A stretch of 64,000 bases of DNA, from NCBI RefSeq assembly GCF_042242105.1, contig NC_092033.1, forward strand, positions 1,260,908 through 1,324,907, in the 5' to 3' direction. This stretch comes from Pempheris klunzingeri (lineage: Eukaryota; Chordata; Actinopteri; Acropomatiformes; Pempheridae). Position numbers and translations under genes: made by a program. This document shows, in pieces, positions 33,946 to 46,639 of this stretch; positions within the stretch are counted from its first letter, which is position 1; every line of letters begins with the position of its first letter. The notes under the pieces are model-generated. The model ran no database searches. It saw only the letters and a program-made list of their open reading frames with translations, and was not told the origin of the DNA.

Positions 33946-34746
33946 TTTCTCCAAAAATAAAACTGAAGGAAATTTGTTCAGTGAGATCTCTACAGATCAA
34001 TCAGATAATTGATCCAAGTCGACTTGCATGAAACACATAATAAAGATCAAACCTCAAGTTTGAACCATAAACCAACACTGAAACCATGAAATGTTATTTT
34101 CAGAACCATCATTGATCCATCAGAGAAGAACTGAGATGTTCTTGTTTCCTCCATCTTGGATTCCACTGAAAACACTTGTTGTCTGGTTCCTCCATGTTTT
34201 TGGTCTCAGAGCCTCTGATGATGTTTTAAAGCTGCTGTGTCAACATGTGCAGCAGTTTGGGCCAAAGATGGAAACATCCTGGAGTCTTTTCGGCAGAAAT
34301 CACAGTCAGTCAAATGTTTTGCGGTGTTGAAGCAACTTTTAGTGGAGAAGGGAAGTGTTTTCCAGCGGCTCCGTCAGAGACAGGAGTCCCTGTGTTTACC
34401 TGCAGCGAAAACCCGTCTGGTTGAGACTAAATAAAGCACATTAGTGCGGAGATTTCACCTTTATTCCATCGCCACATGTGTTTGCTAACAGCAGCAGCGC
34501 TGTCACATTGAATACAAGTAACTTTTGAGCACTTTTACAGGAGAAATGTGAAGAAAACTCTCCGCGAGTTGTCCAAAGTGACGGTGTATTCCGGAGGTTT
34601 GAAGCCCCGTGGAGTTAAACACATGAGTCCATGTGGCCCAACGTGAGCGGAGTCTGAAGCGAAGAGCGTTTTCTAAGCAAAGCGGTAAGAATTGGGGTCC
34701 AAAACGTTGATCCTGAGTGTATTTTATCCCTAAAATGAGGAAGAGA

Positions 34747-34829
34747 AAACACAAGTGTCGCCACATTTGAGGCGAGCAGCGGAGCGGCTTTGGGCGTTGA
34801 GTCTCCACGGTTCTCACGTCCTTTATAAG
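34747..34829 (+). promoter_or_regulatory. H1 promoter (copy 2)
   Basis: AAACACA H1 box at 34747-34753 and TATAAG at 34824-34829, 65 bp before the start codon. Confidence 0.88.
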
Positions 34830-34893
34830 TCCCGCCTCCTGCTCTGAGCTCGGACACGCTGAGACAAACACAGCAGAGCGAACACACACAAAC

Positions 34894-35538
34894 ATGGCAG
34901 AAGAAGCTCCAGCAGCAGCGGCCGCTCCGGCCAAAGCCCCGGCTAAGGCTCCGGCTAAGGCCGCCAAGAAGAAGGCCGCTCCCCGGCCCAAGAAGGACGG
35001 ACCCACCCTCCCAAAGCTGATCGTCACCGCCGTGGCCGCGTCCAAGGAGCGGAAGGGGCTCTCGGTGGCGGCGCTGAAGAAGGCTCTGGCCGCCAAAGGA
35101 GTGGATGTGGCCAAGAGCAACAAGCGCATCAACAGCGCCGTCATCAAGCTGGTGGGGAAAGGGACCCTGACCCAGACCAAAGGGACCGGGGCGTCCGGCT
35201 CCTTCAAGCTGGCCAAGGAGCCCAAGGCCGCCAAGCCCGTCAAGAAAGCGGCGGCGGCCAAGAAAGCTCCGGCTAAGGTCAAGAAGCCCGCGGCCAAGAA
35301 AGTAGCGGCCAAGAAAGCGGCAGCAAAGAAGCCCGCAGCCAAGAAAGCAGCTGCCCCCAAGAAGTCCCCGAAGAAGGCACCGGCCAAGAAAGCAGCGGCC
35401 GCTAAGAAGCCGGCAGCAGCCAAGAAGAGCCCCAAGAAGGCTGCTGCTCCCAAGAAGAGCCCCAAGAAGCCTGCCAAGAAGGTACCAGCCAAGAAAGCTC
35501 CGGCTAAGAAACCTGCAGCCAAGAAGGCCAAGAAGTAA
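34894..35538 (+). CDS. Linker histone H1 (copy 2)
   Basis: H1 of 214 aa and palindrome partner of 23521-24165. The N-tail and globular domain are identical to the other H1 copies. In the tail it has KAAKPVKK where the others have KAVKPVKK, and AAKKAAAKK for AAKKPAAKK. The three SPKK motifs are kept. It is upstream of H3 at 37126 on the same strand. Confidence 0.99.
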   Translation: MAEEAPAAAAAPAKAPAKAPAKAAKKKAAPRPKKDGPTLPKLIVTAVAASKERKGLSVAALKKALAAKGVDVAKSNKRINSAVIKLVGKGTLTQTKGTGASGSFKLAKEPKAAKPVKKAAAAKKAPAKVKKPAAKKVAAKKAAAKKPAAKKAAAPKKSPKKAPAKKAAAAKKPAAAKKSPKKAAAPKKSPKKPAKKVPAKKAPAKKPAAKKAKK

Positions 35539-35572
35539 AGCAGCTCCTTCATCCACCACCTGCTGCAACAAC

Positions 35573-35588
35573 GGCTCTTTTAAGAGCC
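35573..35588 (+). promoter_or_regulatory. Histone mRNA 3' hairpin (H1 copy 2)
   Basis: GGCTCT-TTTA-AGAGCC, 34 nt after the stop. Confidence 0.96.
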
Positions 35589-35599
35589 TCCACAGTCTC

Positions 35600-36935
35600 T
35601 TCAGAGCAAATCCTCCTCAATGTCTCTACAATGATATTACAACTTTATACTAGTTCTTATATTTCAAGTGTATTTGGTTAAAGTGAAATGTGTGTATAAT
35701 CTGTTAATTTTGTTCTTATTTATCAGAATTTCCCCCCTGGGGATCAATAAAGATCCTGTCAATCTGTTCTATTCAGATTGATGATGTGGGATTCACTCAG
35801 CCTCAACTACATCATGACTTATTCCAACTATATAAAAGTACTTTTGCTAAAGTGAGCTGTGCTTAAAGTCTTGTTTATTGTTTATTCATATAAAAACAAA
35901 GACAAAATGAATGTAGAAGCTCTAAAAGACATGATGTAAAATACTGTTGAGTGTTTAGTAATAATTGTGTTCTTTAATGGTACATTTCTCCCTTCAAAGG
36001 TCCAGTTTATGGTCAAAGCTGGAATGTTTTTCTACATTTTTGGAATAATTGCTATAATCTGAAGGTGCTTGTATTTTATGAGTATGAACATCTTTGGTAT
36101 CTTTTACTCTGCTGAATTGATCTTTTATTGTACGTTACAACTGTTAAATCTCTTTATTTATGACAACTGAGAGCAGATCTTTGGATGAAACTTGTATAAA
36201 AAAACACTTTTTTACACACATCTGTGCTAAAGTGTCTTCTTCTACTGCGGCTGCAAACATTTCACTGTAAGACAAATGATCTGAAGTGATCTTTATTTGA
36301 ACTGGTTTCATTAATTTGATCTAGTGGATTTAGAGACCCTGACAATAAACCCAGCAAAGAATGTGATGAGAAGCACAAAGCAGGTGGTCTTTTCATCAAC
36401 TGATTATTGGACAGTAGATCATATCAGTAGCATCTGTTTTCTATAGAACAGATTGAGAGTGAATGAAGAACTCAGACTCATCAGATCTTTAAATAGTTTT
36501 CTCTTTCTGAGCCCATCGATCAGGTGGTTTGATCCTGTGGGGAAACTGAACATCTATTCTGCTCAGCCTGTCCCAGAGAGACGCCCCTGGAATAAGTGTT
36601 GAGGACCAATAAAATAATAATTCAGCTTTGTGTTTAATGTTGAAGGACTGAAGTATGTCCATCTCTCCCTCCTCTGATGACAGGAGGCTGGTTGTGATGG
36701 AGACTGGAGCCTTAAAGTAGTTCAAGCAGCTTCCTCCTGTTCTCTATGGGATGTTTGTTTGTAGCATTGATATTTGTTCACACATCAGAAAGGTTTGTAG
36801 CTGATCAATACAAGGAAGTAAGGTGATTGTTCTTCAAGCCACAGTTCAGAGAAAAACACATTAAGGAAAATGTTTAGTGTAAACAATGTTTTAATTGTAA
36901 TATGAGCCGTTAATCTTTCTTTCTTTGTTTCTCTC
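35600..36935. other. H1-H3 spacer, palindrome arm
   Basis: Mirror of 22125-23460, including the LINE-type 3' tail at about 35722-35752 ('cccccctggggatcaataaa'). No gene seen. Confidence 0.6.
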
Positions 36936-36945
36936 TGACCGTTAA

Positions 36946-37536
<591 letters not shown>

Positions 37537-37581
37537 ACTGACTCCCGGAAACACAACAGGAACCACAACCACAACAACAAA

Positions 37582-37597
37582 GGCTCTTTTAAGAGCC
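37582..37597 (+). promoter_or_regulatory. Histone mRNA 3' hairpin (H3 copy 2)
   Basis: GGCTCT-TTTA-AGAGCC, 45 nt after the stop. A 'cttttaaagagctg' downstream element lies at 37607-37620. Confidence 0.96.
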
Positions 37598-37629
37598 ACA
37601 AACATCCTTTTAAAGAGCTGAGTTCATTT

Positions 37630-38345
37630 AAACTCATAGAAAACATGTAGATAACTATTTTCTCCCAATTCTTTGGGAGTATAAAATATAGGGATACAAG
37701 GAGCATTTAAATGGATTACAAATATTAATTGTTTCAGCAAGTAGGAATAAATTGCTAGATTGAAATAATACTTATATTATGTACACATTTTGATTCTTTG
37801 AGGAAACAATGTGCAGCACACTGAAGTATGGAGACATTTAGTGAGCAGTAATCTGGTGGAAACCAACCACAGCTGCTACAAAGCAACATGTCTGACACAT
37901 ATTTTATACAGATGGGATTTAAGGCTCTTTGAAGGGAGCTGGATCTTGAGGAGCCTTTCAAAACACTCACCCCTTGTTTTTTTTTTTATTTATCTATTCA
38001 AAGTCAACCAGGGGTAACAATCACTGGTAGCAGTTACAAAAATAAGATTTGGTTCAGAATAATTCAAACCAAACATAAAAGCAATAGTGGAATCATTCCA
38101 CAAGATGGTGCCATAACAACATGCTTGTCTTCTGTGAGGTGTGCACCAAAAAGAAAGCTTCTCACCCACATGAAGCAAGTGCTTGGACTCTGTTGGTTTC
38201 TCTGTTTAGAAATACAAAAGCCCTTTCACATGGTACTGAGGAGGCAGTCAGATCTTGATACCTCACTGGGAAACATACCATTCAGGGTAAAACAAGCTCA
38301 CAGGCAAATTGGCCAAACACTAACAGGCACATTTTACATATGAGC
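37630..38345. other. Spacer, palindrome arm
   Basis: Mirror of about 20725-21430. No gene seen. Confidence 0.6.
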
Positions 38346-38350
38346 CTGTC

Positions 38351-38770
38351 ATCTCCACCTCAGTGCTGTTCACTGTTTGTCGAGACAGATCACATATTAC
38401 ATTTGTTATAGTTTTAATTTTGACTGAAAGTTAGTGTGACTGACCTGCTGGTCCTGAACTGGTGCCTGGAAGCTTCTGCACCAGATCCTTCCTGTTCATC
38501 TTCTCTAAACACTCTGGCACTTTAAATTCTCCACTGGACTCTTGATGAATTCACCTCCTTCAAGCTGAGAAAGATTTCTAGATCAGTCTAAATGTGTCTC
38601 CTCTCTTACTGCTGTTGTAATAATGCTGTTTGTCCTAAAAAAGTCCTGAATCAGATCTTCACAGATCACCTGCTCAGGTGATTCCCCGTCATCAGGAGGA
38701 ACAGGTGTGTCTCTGACGACCTGAAAACACCATCGATCACTACTTTATCCTAGTGATCTGGACAGGTTAG
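38351..38770 (-). pseudogene. Truncated PYD-H1 locus (mirror copy)
   Basis: Mirror of 20290-20720. It has the first bases of the H1 exon, the short intron, the final part of the PYD exon (about 38439-38512) and, at about 38685-38770, the promoter fragment. The PYD core and H1 domain are absent. Confidence 0.75.
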
Positions 38771-39144
38771 CCTCGCTGGCAGAGGGAAAGAAAGAAGCAA
38801 ACCTCAATAAAAGACTTCCTTCCTGATATATTTAGAACCACCAAACACAGTTTATAACCTGTTTGAAATCAATCTTTCTCACTTCAGTCTTATCACAAGT
38901 GATTCAGTGATTCTGTTGGACTTGACCCCACAGGCCAAGCACTAAATAAACTGGAGTACAAGGAATGAAGGTGCATAAATGTTAATATTTATTATCCACA
39001 GTGCAGATGATAAAATCACAATCCTATTCTTCCAAACAGAGTCAAATTATATTTACCATTAATACCTATTGCAGACGAACCTGATAGACTAGGAGTGAAA
39101 ATGCCACTGCACATTTCACAGATGATTATAACAAAATTAAAGGA

Positions 39145-39212
39145 AGTTAGTCCGCTCTCATAAGATGCACCAATAGGTCTTTACGAGCCCTGCAAGGTCG
39201 AGCGGACTAACT
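39145..39212. repeat. 68-bp hairpin element (copy 3)
   Basis: 12-bp arms at 39145-39156 and 39201-39212. It lies only about 50 bp after the stop of PYD-H1 gene 3. Relative to gene 2, a segment of about 265 bp between the stop region and the element is missing. Confidence 0.7.
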
Positions 39213-39264
39213 GAAACAGGTACGGCAGGTGGGCTGCAAGAAGTAATTCACAACAAATCACTTT

Positions 39265-40277
39265 TCAAGGGTTAAAAGGTGGAGAGAACCATTGCCCTCC
39301 GGCTGCTCCCACCTTCTGGGTTGCTACTGCCGCCCTCTTGAACGCCGTCTCCGCCTTCTCAACCGCTGCTGTCGCCCTCTTGATCGCTGCCGCCTTCTTG
39401 ATCACTTCCGCCTTCTTGTCGGCTGCTTCCTTGGCTGCCATGGCCACAGTCTCAGCCTCAGCCGCTTCCTCTGCATCTGCTTTCTTCATTGCAGCATCCT
39501 CCTCAGCCTCTGCCACCTTCTCAGCCGCCTCCTTGGCGGCTTCTCTCTTCGCCGCAGCCGCCTTCTCAGCTGCAGCCGCTTTCCTTGCCGCTGTTTTTGC
39601 TGCCGCAGTCGCCTTCTTAACTGCTTCCGCATTCAGCTTGAAGAAGACGATGCCGTTGCCATTGGTCTGAGTCAGAGTCCCTTCATGCACCAGGTTGGAG
39701 GTGACCATGTTGATGTTAGCCACATCCACTCCTTTGGCGGCCAAAACCTGTTCAAGCGCTGGCTGTGAGAGCCCCCAACGCTCCCTGGACTCAGCCACAG
39801 CAGTGATGATCTGCTCCTGGAGGGTGGGAGCTTCTTGTCTGGGATGTGGAGCCCGAAGGTTGCTGGACGTTGTGGCTGCTGGAGCTTCATCTATTATCTC
39901 CACCTCAGTGCTGTCCACTGTGTTTGTCGAGAGATCACATATTACAATTGTTATATTTTCAATTCTGACTGAAAATACAAATAAAATCAGTTGTGTGACT
40001 GACCTGCTGGTCCTGAACTGGTGCCTGGCAGCTTCTGCACCAGATCCTTCCTGTTCATCTTCTCTAAAATATTCTTGGTCACCTTCAGAGCTCCATCAGG
40101 TGTGTAGGCCTTCACCATCAGATCCACCGTTTCCCACATATTTTCCCTCAACAGTTGGCGCTCGTTGATGGTCTCATACTCATCCAGGGCATCAGACATC
40201 GTCAGAAACCACAGGAATTTCCTGAGTTCATCGTCTCTTAAATCCTGCAGAAAAGTTAAAAGCACCTCTGACCCCAT
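39265..40277 (-). CDS. PYD-linker histone H1 fusion protein (gene 3)
   Basis: Coding exons on the minus strand 40277-40004 (PYD) and 39917-39265, phase 1, same GTCAGT donor and ACACAG acceptor, 308 aa. The PYD differs little from gene 2 (LLTFLQDLRDDELRKFLWFL). The H1 domain is shorter by four residues around helix 3 (VDVANINMVTSNLVHEG against VDVATSNNHINTVTSNLVHEG), removing part of the DNA-recognition helix region. This copy may thus bind DNA differently or poorly. The tail and end (GGQWFSPPFNP) match gene 2. The intron before the PYD exon holds an extra 1.7 kb. Confidence 0.86.
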
Positions 40278-40429
40278 CGTGGCTCCCTGCTGAAACCAGG
40301 AGGAAAAATGTGACACCAAACTATCAGAGCAGCAACAGAAGCTCTGATCGACACCAGAGCAGGTTTTAGCTCTGGAAATAGTTGCTGAGTTCAAACCATC
40401 ACATCACACATTAAAGTCTCCTCACAGGG

Positions 40430-41804
40430 TACCTGCAAATATTGGAGAATCAAAATGGCTCGTACAAGGATCTCTTCTGTTCAGAAAACCACAGCTGGTA
40501 AACCATTAGTGAGCTAGCTTAGCTTAGCATTACACAATGTCAAATACTCAAAATGTGCAACTATCTGATTGGTTCGTCAAAGAAGGAGGAGAGCAGTGGT
40601 TTAGACTGAGCTCTCCTGGTTTGGTGCACAGGCACATAGATCATCCAGTCAGCAGAGACAGCGTCCTAAAGGGGAGGAAAACCTACACTCCCTCATCTTT
40701 GAGTCTTTATACATGCTTTGGTTCAACTTCAGGGCGTCTCTCTAATTACCTCTGTTCCCTTATTCAGTATTTAACCTTGAGTTGTTTCTCTGTGTGATCT
40801 GAATGTGAGCATGTGTCAGCAAATTATTATGTAACCCAGATAAAATAGGCCACTTTGTAAAGATTTTTGTTGGCCATACATCAGAAGGCCTAGTTTGTGT
40901 TGGATTGGATAGTTGGGCTGTCAGTCTGAATTCATGGGCCAATGGAGGCGCCCCTTGGACCCGCCCTACACCTGTGCAGCAGGTGAATTCAAGCATGCAT
41001 GCACTCAGTCATGAAAGCCCTGGAAGAACACACACTATCATCCTCAGCAAACAATTGCACCTTGACACTTGGCACATTGAACTTGGATCCATATACAAAT
41101 ACCAACCAAAGTGGTGAGTGAATCATGTCATCTCATACACCAACCAAACCCTGCGGATTTATTTCACTTTATAAAAAAAAAACCCATTCATTCAATCCAA
41201 CAGTGAGCAGCTTTCCGCTCAGGATGCGTGATACGCTGTGCTGCTCAGGATAAGGCTTCTCCAGCTGAATGGATGGTGAGACATGAGTAAAAACACTGCT
41301 GATGGAAATCTGAATGCCAGATACACACATTAAACCCAAGTTTAATGTCTTTACCTGTTTACCTAAACAGGTCAGGTTTTTTGGTGGAACAGATCGACAT
41401 GATGGCGAGCTACAAAGGAACCACTGAACAAACCTCCCTGGTCTGGTGCAGGCCTCAAGCCTGGTGGTGTTAAGACTGCTGCAATGGTAACATACTGTGC
41501 CGACAAACTTCTTTTTCCCCCTTCTTCATTTTTTTCCTCTCATTGAGATTGAGAAAGACTTTAAAGGGACATTGTTGTTTTTTCTTCTGTGTGAATTTTG
41601 TTATTTCTATATTTGAACTGTTGGAACTTATTGATTTGTGTAATTTAATTCCTTGCAAGGTTTTGTGTTTTGTACATTTTCTCGTTCAATTTATTATTTT
41701 TGCTGTGCTTTCTGTTTCAATACAGAATTTGTGTTTGTTTCATTGGTTTTCCTCCAGCTCCATAGCCGTACCATGACTATGTTCTTTTGTTGATGATTTA
41801 TTTA

Positions 41805-41887
<83 letters not shown>

Positions 41888-42125
41888 ATATTTACGTTTA
41901 TAAGTAAAATACACAATTAATTTAATTTATTTCATCATATGTTACAATTATCTTATTTCTACCTCAGAGCAGATTCCTGAGAGTCTACACCCTAACTGTG
42001 AGTATGTGTGTGTGAGTGTGTGAATTTATCTCAGCATAGCTTTACTGCTTATTGATTAATAATACATTTACATAATATAAAAAGGCACTTCATAATCATT
42101 ATAACTTTTAAATCTCAACACTGGA
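40430..42125. other. 1.7-kb insertion in intron 1 of PYD-H1 gene 3
   Basis: Sequence absent from the equivalent intron of gene 4. It contains a (TG)n(TA)n microsatellite at about 41806-41891. No terminal repeats, transposase or gene were recognised. A short H3-like start at 40455 is discussed under rejected items. Confidence 0.6.
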
Positions 42126-42403
42126 TTCTAACAATACTCTCATTTTTAAAACTAAATGCAAATAACATCATCTACAATACTCCAGAAAATACAGTGAACA
42201 CAATCTACTATCTACTACTGCACCACAGAAATATGAATCAAAGTCCTGCTCCCACTGACGGGATGAGAAATCAACGGTGAGGCATAATTTCCCCATAAAT
42301 TATACACGTTAACAAGACATGCTGGTTGTAACAACTGTGCAGATCTGCCGATCACAGACAGTCTACAACTACAACTAACAGGAACAGAAGAACGTTGACT
42401 TAC

Positions 42404-42480
42404 ACTTCGATCGACAGAGACGACTTCCAGAAGTCCACAAAAAGGGAAATAAAACAGTGAAAATGTCGTTCAAAGGTTCT
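42404..42480 (-). other. Noncoding first exon, PYD-H1 gene 3
   Basis: Minus-strand block homologous to the other first exons, ending at a GTAAGT donor (GT at 42403-42402). The intron to the PYD exon is about 2.1 kb. Confidence 0.55.
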
Positions 42481-42734
42481 TTGAGCTGCAGTGAGTGACT
42501 GAGCAAACAAAGAGAGAGAGAGAGAGGAGCCAATCAGCAGTGGATCCATCCAGGCCAAACCCTAAACACTCCTTTATCCCAGTGATCCGGACAGATTATA
42601 TACAAGTTATAGTTTTATTACTTGTGGTGAGCCGATCTATGAAAAATATCAATCGATTGATACCATCATTGGTATCAGTATTGATCAATACTTGTGTGAT
42701 GAGCTTGATAGTAAAGTCGTGAATGTGGAGAAAT

Positions 42735-42746
42735 GAAACTGAAACT
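42735..42746 (-). promoter_or_regulatory. ISRE of PYD-H1 gene 3
   Basis: GAAACTGAAACT on the plus strand, hence in the same relative orientation to the gene as in genes 1 and 2. It lies about 330 bp before the first-exon donor. Confidence 0.85.
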
Positions 42747-42959
42747 TAACTCCTGTTACATCATAGTGGTTCATGTGGAAACACAGCAGGCTGCAAGATG
42801 GCGGAGAGGACGAGGAGTCAGAGCAGCAAACTAAACAGAGGCCTTTCAGCATCATTAAGAATATCCAGGTAGCTGATTTATAGAAGTGAAAGAGAGATTT
42901 AGTTAGATTTCCAGCATTAGTTAAGTTATTTTTCAAAGTGTAACTGGTGGTTGGTCATG

Positions 42960-43482
42960 AACGAGCCGATTTGTTTGTTTTTCTCGTCTTCTTTCTGTTA
43001 AAGCTGCACGGTCAAGATGTGTGGTGGCGTCTGTGTGTCCACACTGAGCAGGAACAATTTGGACATATTTTAATATAATTGATAGTTTGAGTTCAGACTT
43101 TGCAAAATTAAAATTTCACATCAGACAGGCTCCACAAACAACCTGCACAGACACGTGTGTACTGTTCACCATCAATTCAGTTAGAGGAGGAAAGTCAAGC
43201 AAGGGAAGCTGCTGTTAATGAAGGAGCCAGTGTGTCTACAGCATCATCCAGGACAACACCACAGACACCAAGACCTGCAGCCCAGAGCTCTATGACCCCA
43301 GTAAAACTAAATAATTTAAAATTAATAAAGCAATATGAATAATACATATTCTATATAATGTGTTTTATACATTAGTAATTCATTTTACACATAATTTGGC
43401 AACAAGTTTATTGAAGCAACAAAAAAAATAAATAAATCTGAGGAGCCACTTGGGAGCCGAAAGAGCCGGCTCTCTAAAAAGA
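42960..43482 (+). mobile_element. hAT transposon relic with BED finger fragment
   Basis: The plus strand at about 43125-43325 encodes GSTNNLHRH (a BED zinc-finger signature of hAT transposases), then an acidic/Ser-Thr linker, then stops. The element seems to begin near 'gaacgagccgat' and end near 'agagccggctct' at about 43462-43475. The homologous spacer at 61.7 kb lacks it. Only the N-terminus remains. Confidence 0.65.
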
Positions 43483-43489
43483 GCTGATT

Positions 43490-44120
43490 TAATCAAAATG
43501 TATTTATATAGCCCTTTCCAACAGCCCAAAGGGTGACCACAGTGCTTCACAGATAAAAAAAAAAAAAAAAAAAAAATCAAAGGAATGATTTTAAAAACAC
43601 ATGACTTAAAAATAGCCCACCACTAGTTATCAGCCAGTGATGCTGCTGTTAAAGAGTTTCTTGCCACTGTCTCTCCTCTCTCCCACCTCCTCTCTGGAGT
43701 CCAGGGAAAAAAAAACAAAAACCCCACCAATACAAACCTCAAACCTGTGTGTGGCTGAATATAATCTTTTGCATTTCATTCAAATGTACATATTGGTGAT
43801 GCATTCACTTTAAATTATGAAGCATTGATCCCTCCTACACTGAAGTAGAGTAGAAAGTATCAGTAATAATGGACCTGTAGTCACTTTGGCAGCAGCTCAC
43901 TCCCTTATAAGGTCGTAGCCATCTGCTCAGCCTTCAAAATAAAAGCCCAGCATCCAGTTCACTGCATGTCAGGATCAGTTAGTACTTCACTAAGATGTTT
44001 AGGTAGTTATCAATTTAACTAATTTAAATCCAGCTACACTGAGAACAGTTCAGTCTAGTTACAAGATAATTATCAAACCAGGAGTCAGAACATGTAACAG
44101 GACAGCAGCTCTTTCCTGCA
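43490..44120. other. Spacer behind H2B copy 2
   Basis: Contains a retroposon-like 3' end ('tttatatagccctttccaac', about 43500-43556), a poly-A run at 43555-43576, and the diverged H2B downstream block at about 43905-43955. No gene. Confidence 0.6.
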
Positions 44121-44129
44121 GCAGTGGGC

Positions 44130-44145
44130 GGCCCTGAAAAGGGCC
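44130..44145 (-). promoter_or_regulatory. Histone mRNA 3' hairpin (H2B copy 2)
   Basis: GGCCCT-TTTC-AGGGCC on the minus strand, 25 nt after the stop, followed by the 'gaaagagctgctg' downstream element. Confidence 0.97.
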
Positions 44146-44170
44146 TTTGTGTTGCTGGATGTCAGCAGCT

Positions 44171-44539
44171 TTACTTGGAGCTGGTGTACTTGGTGACAGC
44201 CTTGGTGCCCTCAGACACAGCGTGCTTGGCCAGCTCACCGGGCAGCAGCAGGCGGACGGCGGTCTGGATCTCCCTGGAGGTGATGGTGGAGCGCTTGTTG
44301 TAGTGAGCCAGACGGGAGGCCTCACCGGCGATGCGCTCGAAGATGTCGCTAACGAACGAGTTCATGATCAGCATGGCCTTGGAGGAGATACCGGTGTCCG
44401 GGTGCACCTGCTTCAGCACCTTGTACACGTAGATGGCGTAGCTCTCCTTCCTGGTCCTCCTCTTCTTCTTGCCGGTCTTGGTCACCTTGGACACGGCCTT
44501 CTTGGAGCCTTTCTTCGGGGCTTTCACGGTCTCAGGCAT
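44171..44539 (-). CDS. Histone H2B (copy 2)
   Basis: H2B of 122 aa, identical in protein to copy 1, starting [14 protein letters not shown] at 44539. The 19 residues an upstream start would add are leader sequence. The 3' UTR, hairpin and downstream element match copy 1. The upstream region diverges beyond the NRF1/CCAAT block. It closes an H4-H2A trio on the minus strand (46123, 47884). Confidence 0.99.
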   Translation of the reverse strand: MPETVKAPKKGSKKAVSKVTKTGKKKRRTRKESYAIYVYKVLKQVHPDTGISSKAMLIMNSFVSDIFERIAGEASRLAHYNKRSTITSREIQTAVRLLLPGELAKHAVSEGTKAVTKYTSSK

Positions 44540-44599
44540 GTTTCCCTTTCGTTGATGAAGCGAGTGGAATAAAGACTGACTGAACCGAGCCCTCAATTC

Positions 44600-44680
44600 A
44601 TATCTAAGTGATGTAAATGAGACTGTGCTGTTGCTCGCACATGATTGGTCTTGTCTCTTAAACGAGACTGCGCATGCGCT
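44600..44680 (-). promoter_or_regulatory. H2B promoter (copy 2)
   Basis: On the minus strand: the NRF1 palindrome GCGCATGCGC (44670-44679), 'agtctcgttta', CCAAT (44644-44648) and an octamer-like CATTTACAT near 44612. No strong TATA box. Confidence 0.75.
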
Positions 44681-44699
44681 TGATAAGTAGCCATTAAAC

Positions 44700-45913
44700 A
44701 GGAAGTGGAAGAGGACGTTGTGAATTAAGTGTTAAGTGTTAAACCGTATTTATTACCGTATGTATTATTTATAAGGTGAGATACTGAGATTAACAACATC
44801 TGATCGTTTTTTAAAAGGAAACACGATTATAAATTATCAGTAAAAAAAGATAAAGTCATGGTTGTCTACTGAGGGATACTGAGCATGCGCCACACAAGCC
44901 GCCGGTACAGGAAACAGGAAGTGAAAGAGGCTCTAATACTAATTATGAAAACATCTGTGCGTTTTGTGAATGATGGTGAATATGTCATCAATTTAAATGA
45001 CATTTATTATAATAAAGCTTTTACAGTAAAGTGCACGTTTTTAGTGGCTTGCAAACCTCCCACTCCAAAGGATATGATGTAATTAGGAAAAAAAAAAAAA
45101 ACACAAGCAGAAATATATAGAAAGGGAACATGTTTAGAAAATAAGAAAAAAAAAAAAGTAAAAAACTGGCATTTTATTGTTTTAATTATAAACTGTGTTA
45201 CACTGTGCATGTACAGGCTTTAACCAGCATCTTTTTTTTAAGTATTACAATCAACAGAACATATGTTGCATAAAGGAAGCTCCAGACAGTTGATATTTAA
45301 TCAGGTGGATTTTATTTTAGTCATTAGTCCCTGAAAACCCAAATTTAGAATTTTAATTGACAGAAATAGCTCAGCATCATTGTGTCATACATATTTACAC
45401 CCATGTATGGATTATAAGTGATGTGACAAACATTTAGAAGTAGATCAGTTGGTCATTCACAGCACACAGTTAGTTACAGTGAGGGGAAATGTGTTTGAAA
45501 CATGACATTAATAATGTCAATAATTAATAATGTAATGTCGTGAGTCATTAGTACATTTACCTGCTTATTTCCAATAATCTTTCTACACTATAGATACTGT
45601 TCCTACCATGAACAACAGCAGAAAAAGGAGATAGACAGAATTGTCACAGACATGAAAAGTTTTACTATTTTCATCATTTACAGATATTTAATGTTGCTAA
45701 ACACATTTAATCAGCTCCTCATTTTACAGTATTTGTAGAATGAAGATTTAGGCAGTTGGTGCATTAATATCTGAAACCACTGAGTCTAGTTTAGTCAAAA
45801 CAAGAGTCACAGTTCACAAGAGCCATTGGACCTTTAAACTAATTTTGAGCTGATCAGGTAAAATAGTAGTTTAAGTACTATTGTTCTTGAGGGTATGTTT
45901 TTAATATGAAAGT

Positions 45914-45949
<36 letters not shown>

Positions 45950-46010
45950 GTATGTTAGTGACATTACTAATTAAATTAATGAGGTTCAGGGCTGACCTGA
46001 CTCATAAGGA
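44700..46010. other. H2B-H4 spacer
   Basis: AT-rich with poly-A runs at about 45089-45103 and 45913-45947. Open frames are short and unsupported. No gene seen. Confidence 0.6.
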
Positions 46011-46072
46011 TCTTTTCTATAAGCAGATATAATTCAGTACTAAAGGAAACAGCCTCTCCAGGTTGAGTGTGT

Positions 46073-46088
46073 GGCCCTTAAAAGGGCC
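46073..46088 (-). promoter_or_regulatory. Histone mRNA 3' hairpin (H4 copy 3)
   Basis: GGCCCT-TTTA-AGGGCC on the minus strand, 35 nt after the stop; the same stem type as H4 copy 1. Confidence 0.96.
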
Positions 46089-46122
46089 TTTGGGTGTCAG
46101 ATTGAGGGAATGAGGGTCTGGT

Positions 46123-46440
<318 letters not shown>

Positions 46441-46493
46441 TCAGTCTAGTTTGTCCTGAAGAAAAACTGATGAGGAAACAGCAGCGAGCGGCC

Positions 46494-46518
46494 CTTTATA
46501 AAGCCCCTTTGCGGACGT
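46494..46518 (-). promoter_or_regulatory. H4 promoter (copy 3)
   Basis: TATAAA within 46494-46503 and 'acgtccgca' at 46510-46518 on the minus strand, as in copy 2. Confidence 0.87.
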
Positions 46519-46639
46519 GTTTGAAGACAGCTTGAGCTCTTCCGGTTCCTCTATTCAGACTGCAAGCAGCTGCGTTTCCGGTTATACCGATTTCAAAATA
46601 AAAGCAGAAACATGGACTGGAATCGTCTAATTCTCAAAC

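Noticed and set aside
34237-34434. 65-codon frame (MSTCAAVWAKDG...) upstream of each H1, three copies
   Set aside because: The copies are recent duplicates, and the differences I see among them change amino acids, so there is no sign of coding constraint. No family recognised.
40455-40517. Short frame starting MARTR...KTTAGKP, resembling an H3 N-terminus
   Set aside because: Only 20 codons, similarity fades after four residues apart from a loose KxTxGK, and no H3 core follows. Chance or a tiny relic cannot be told apart.
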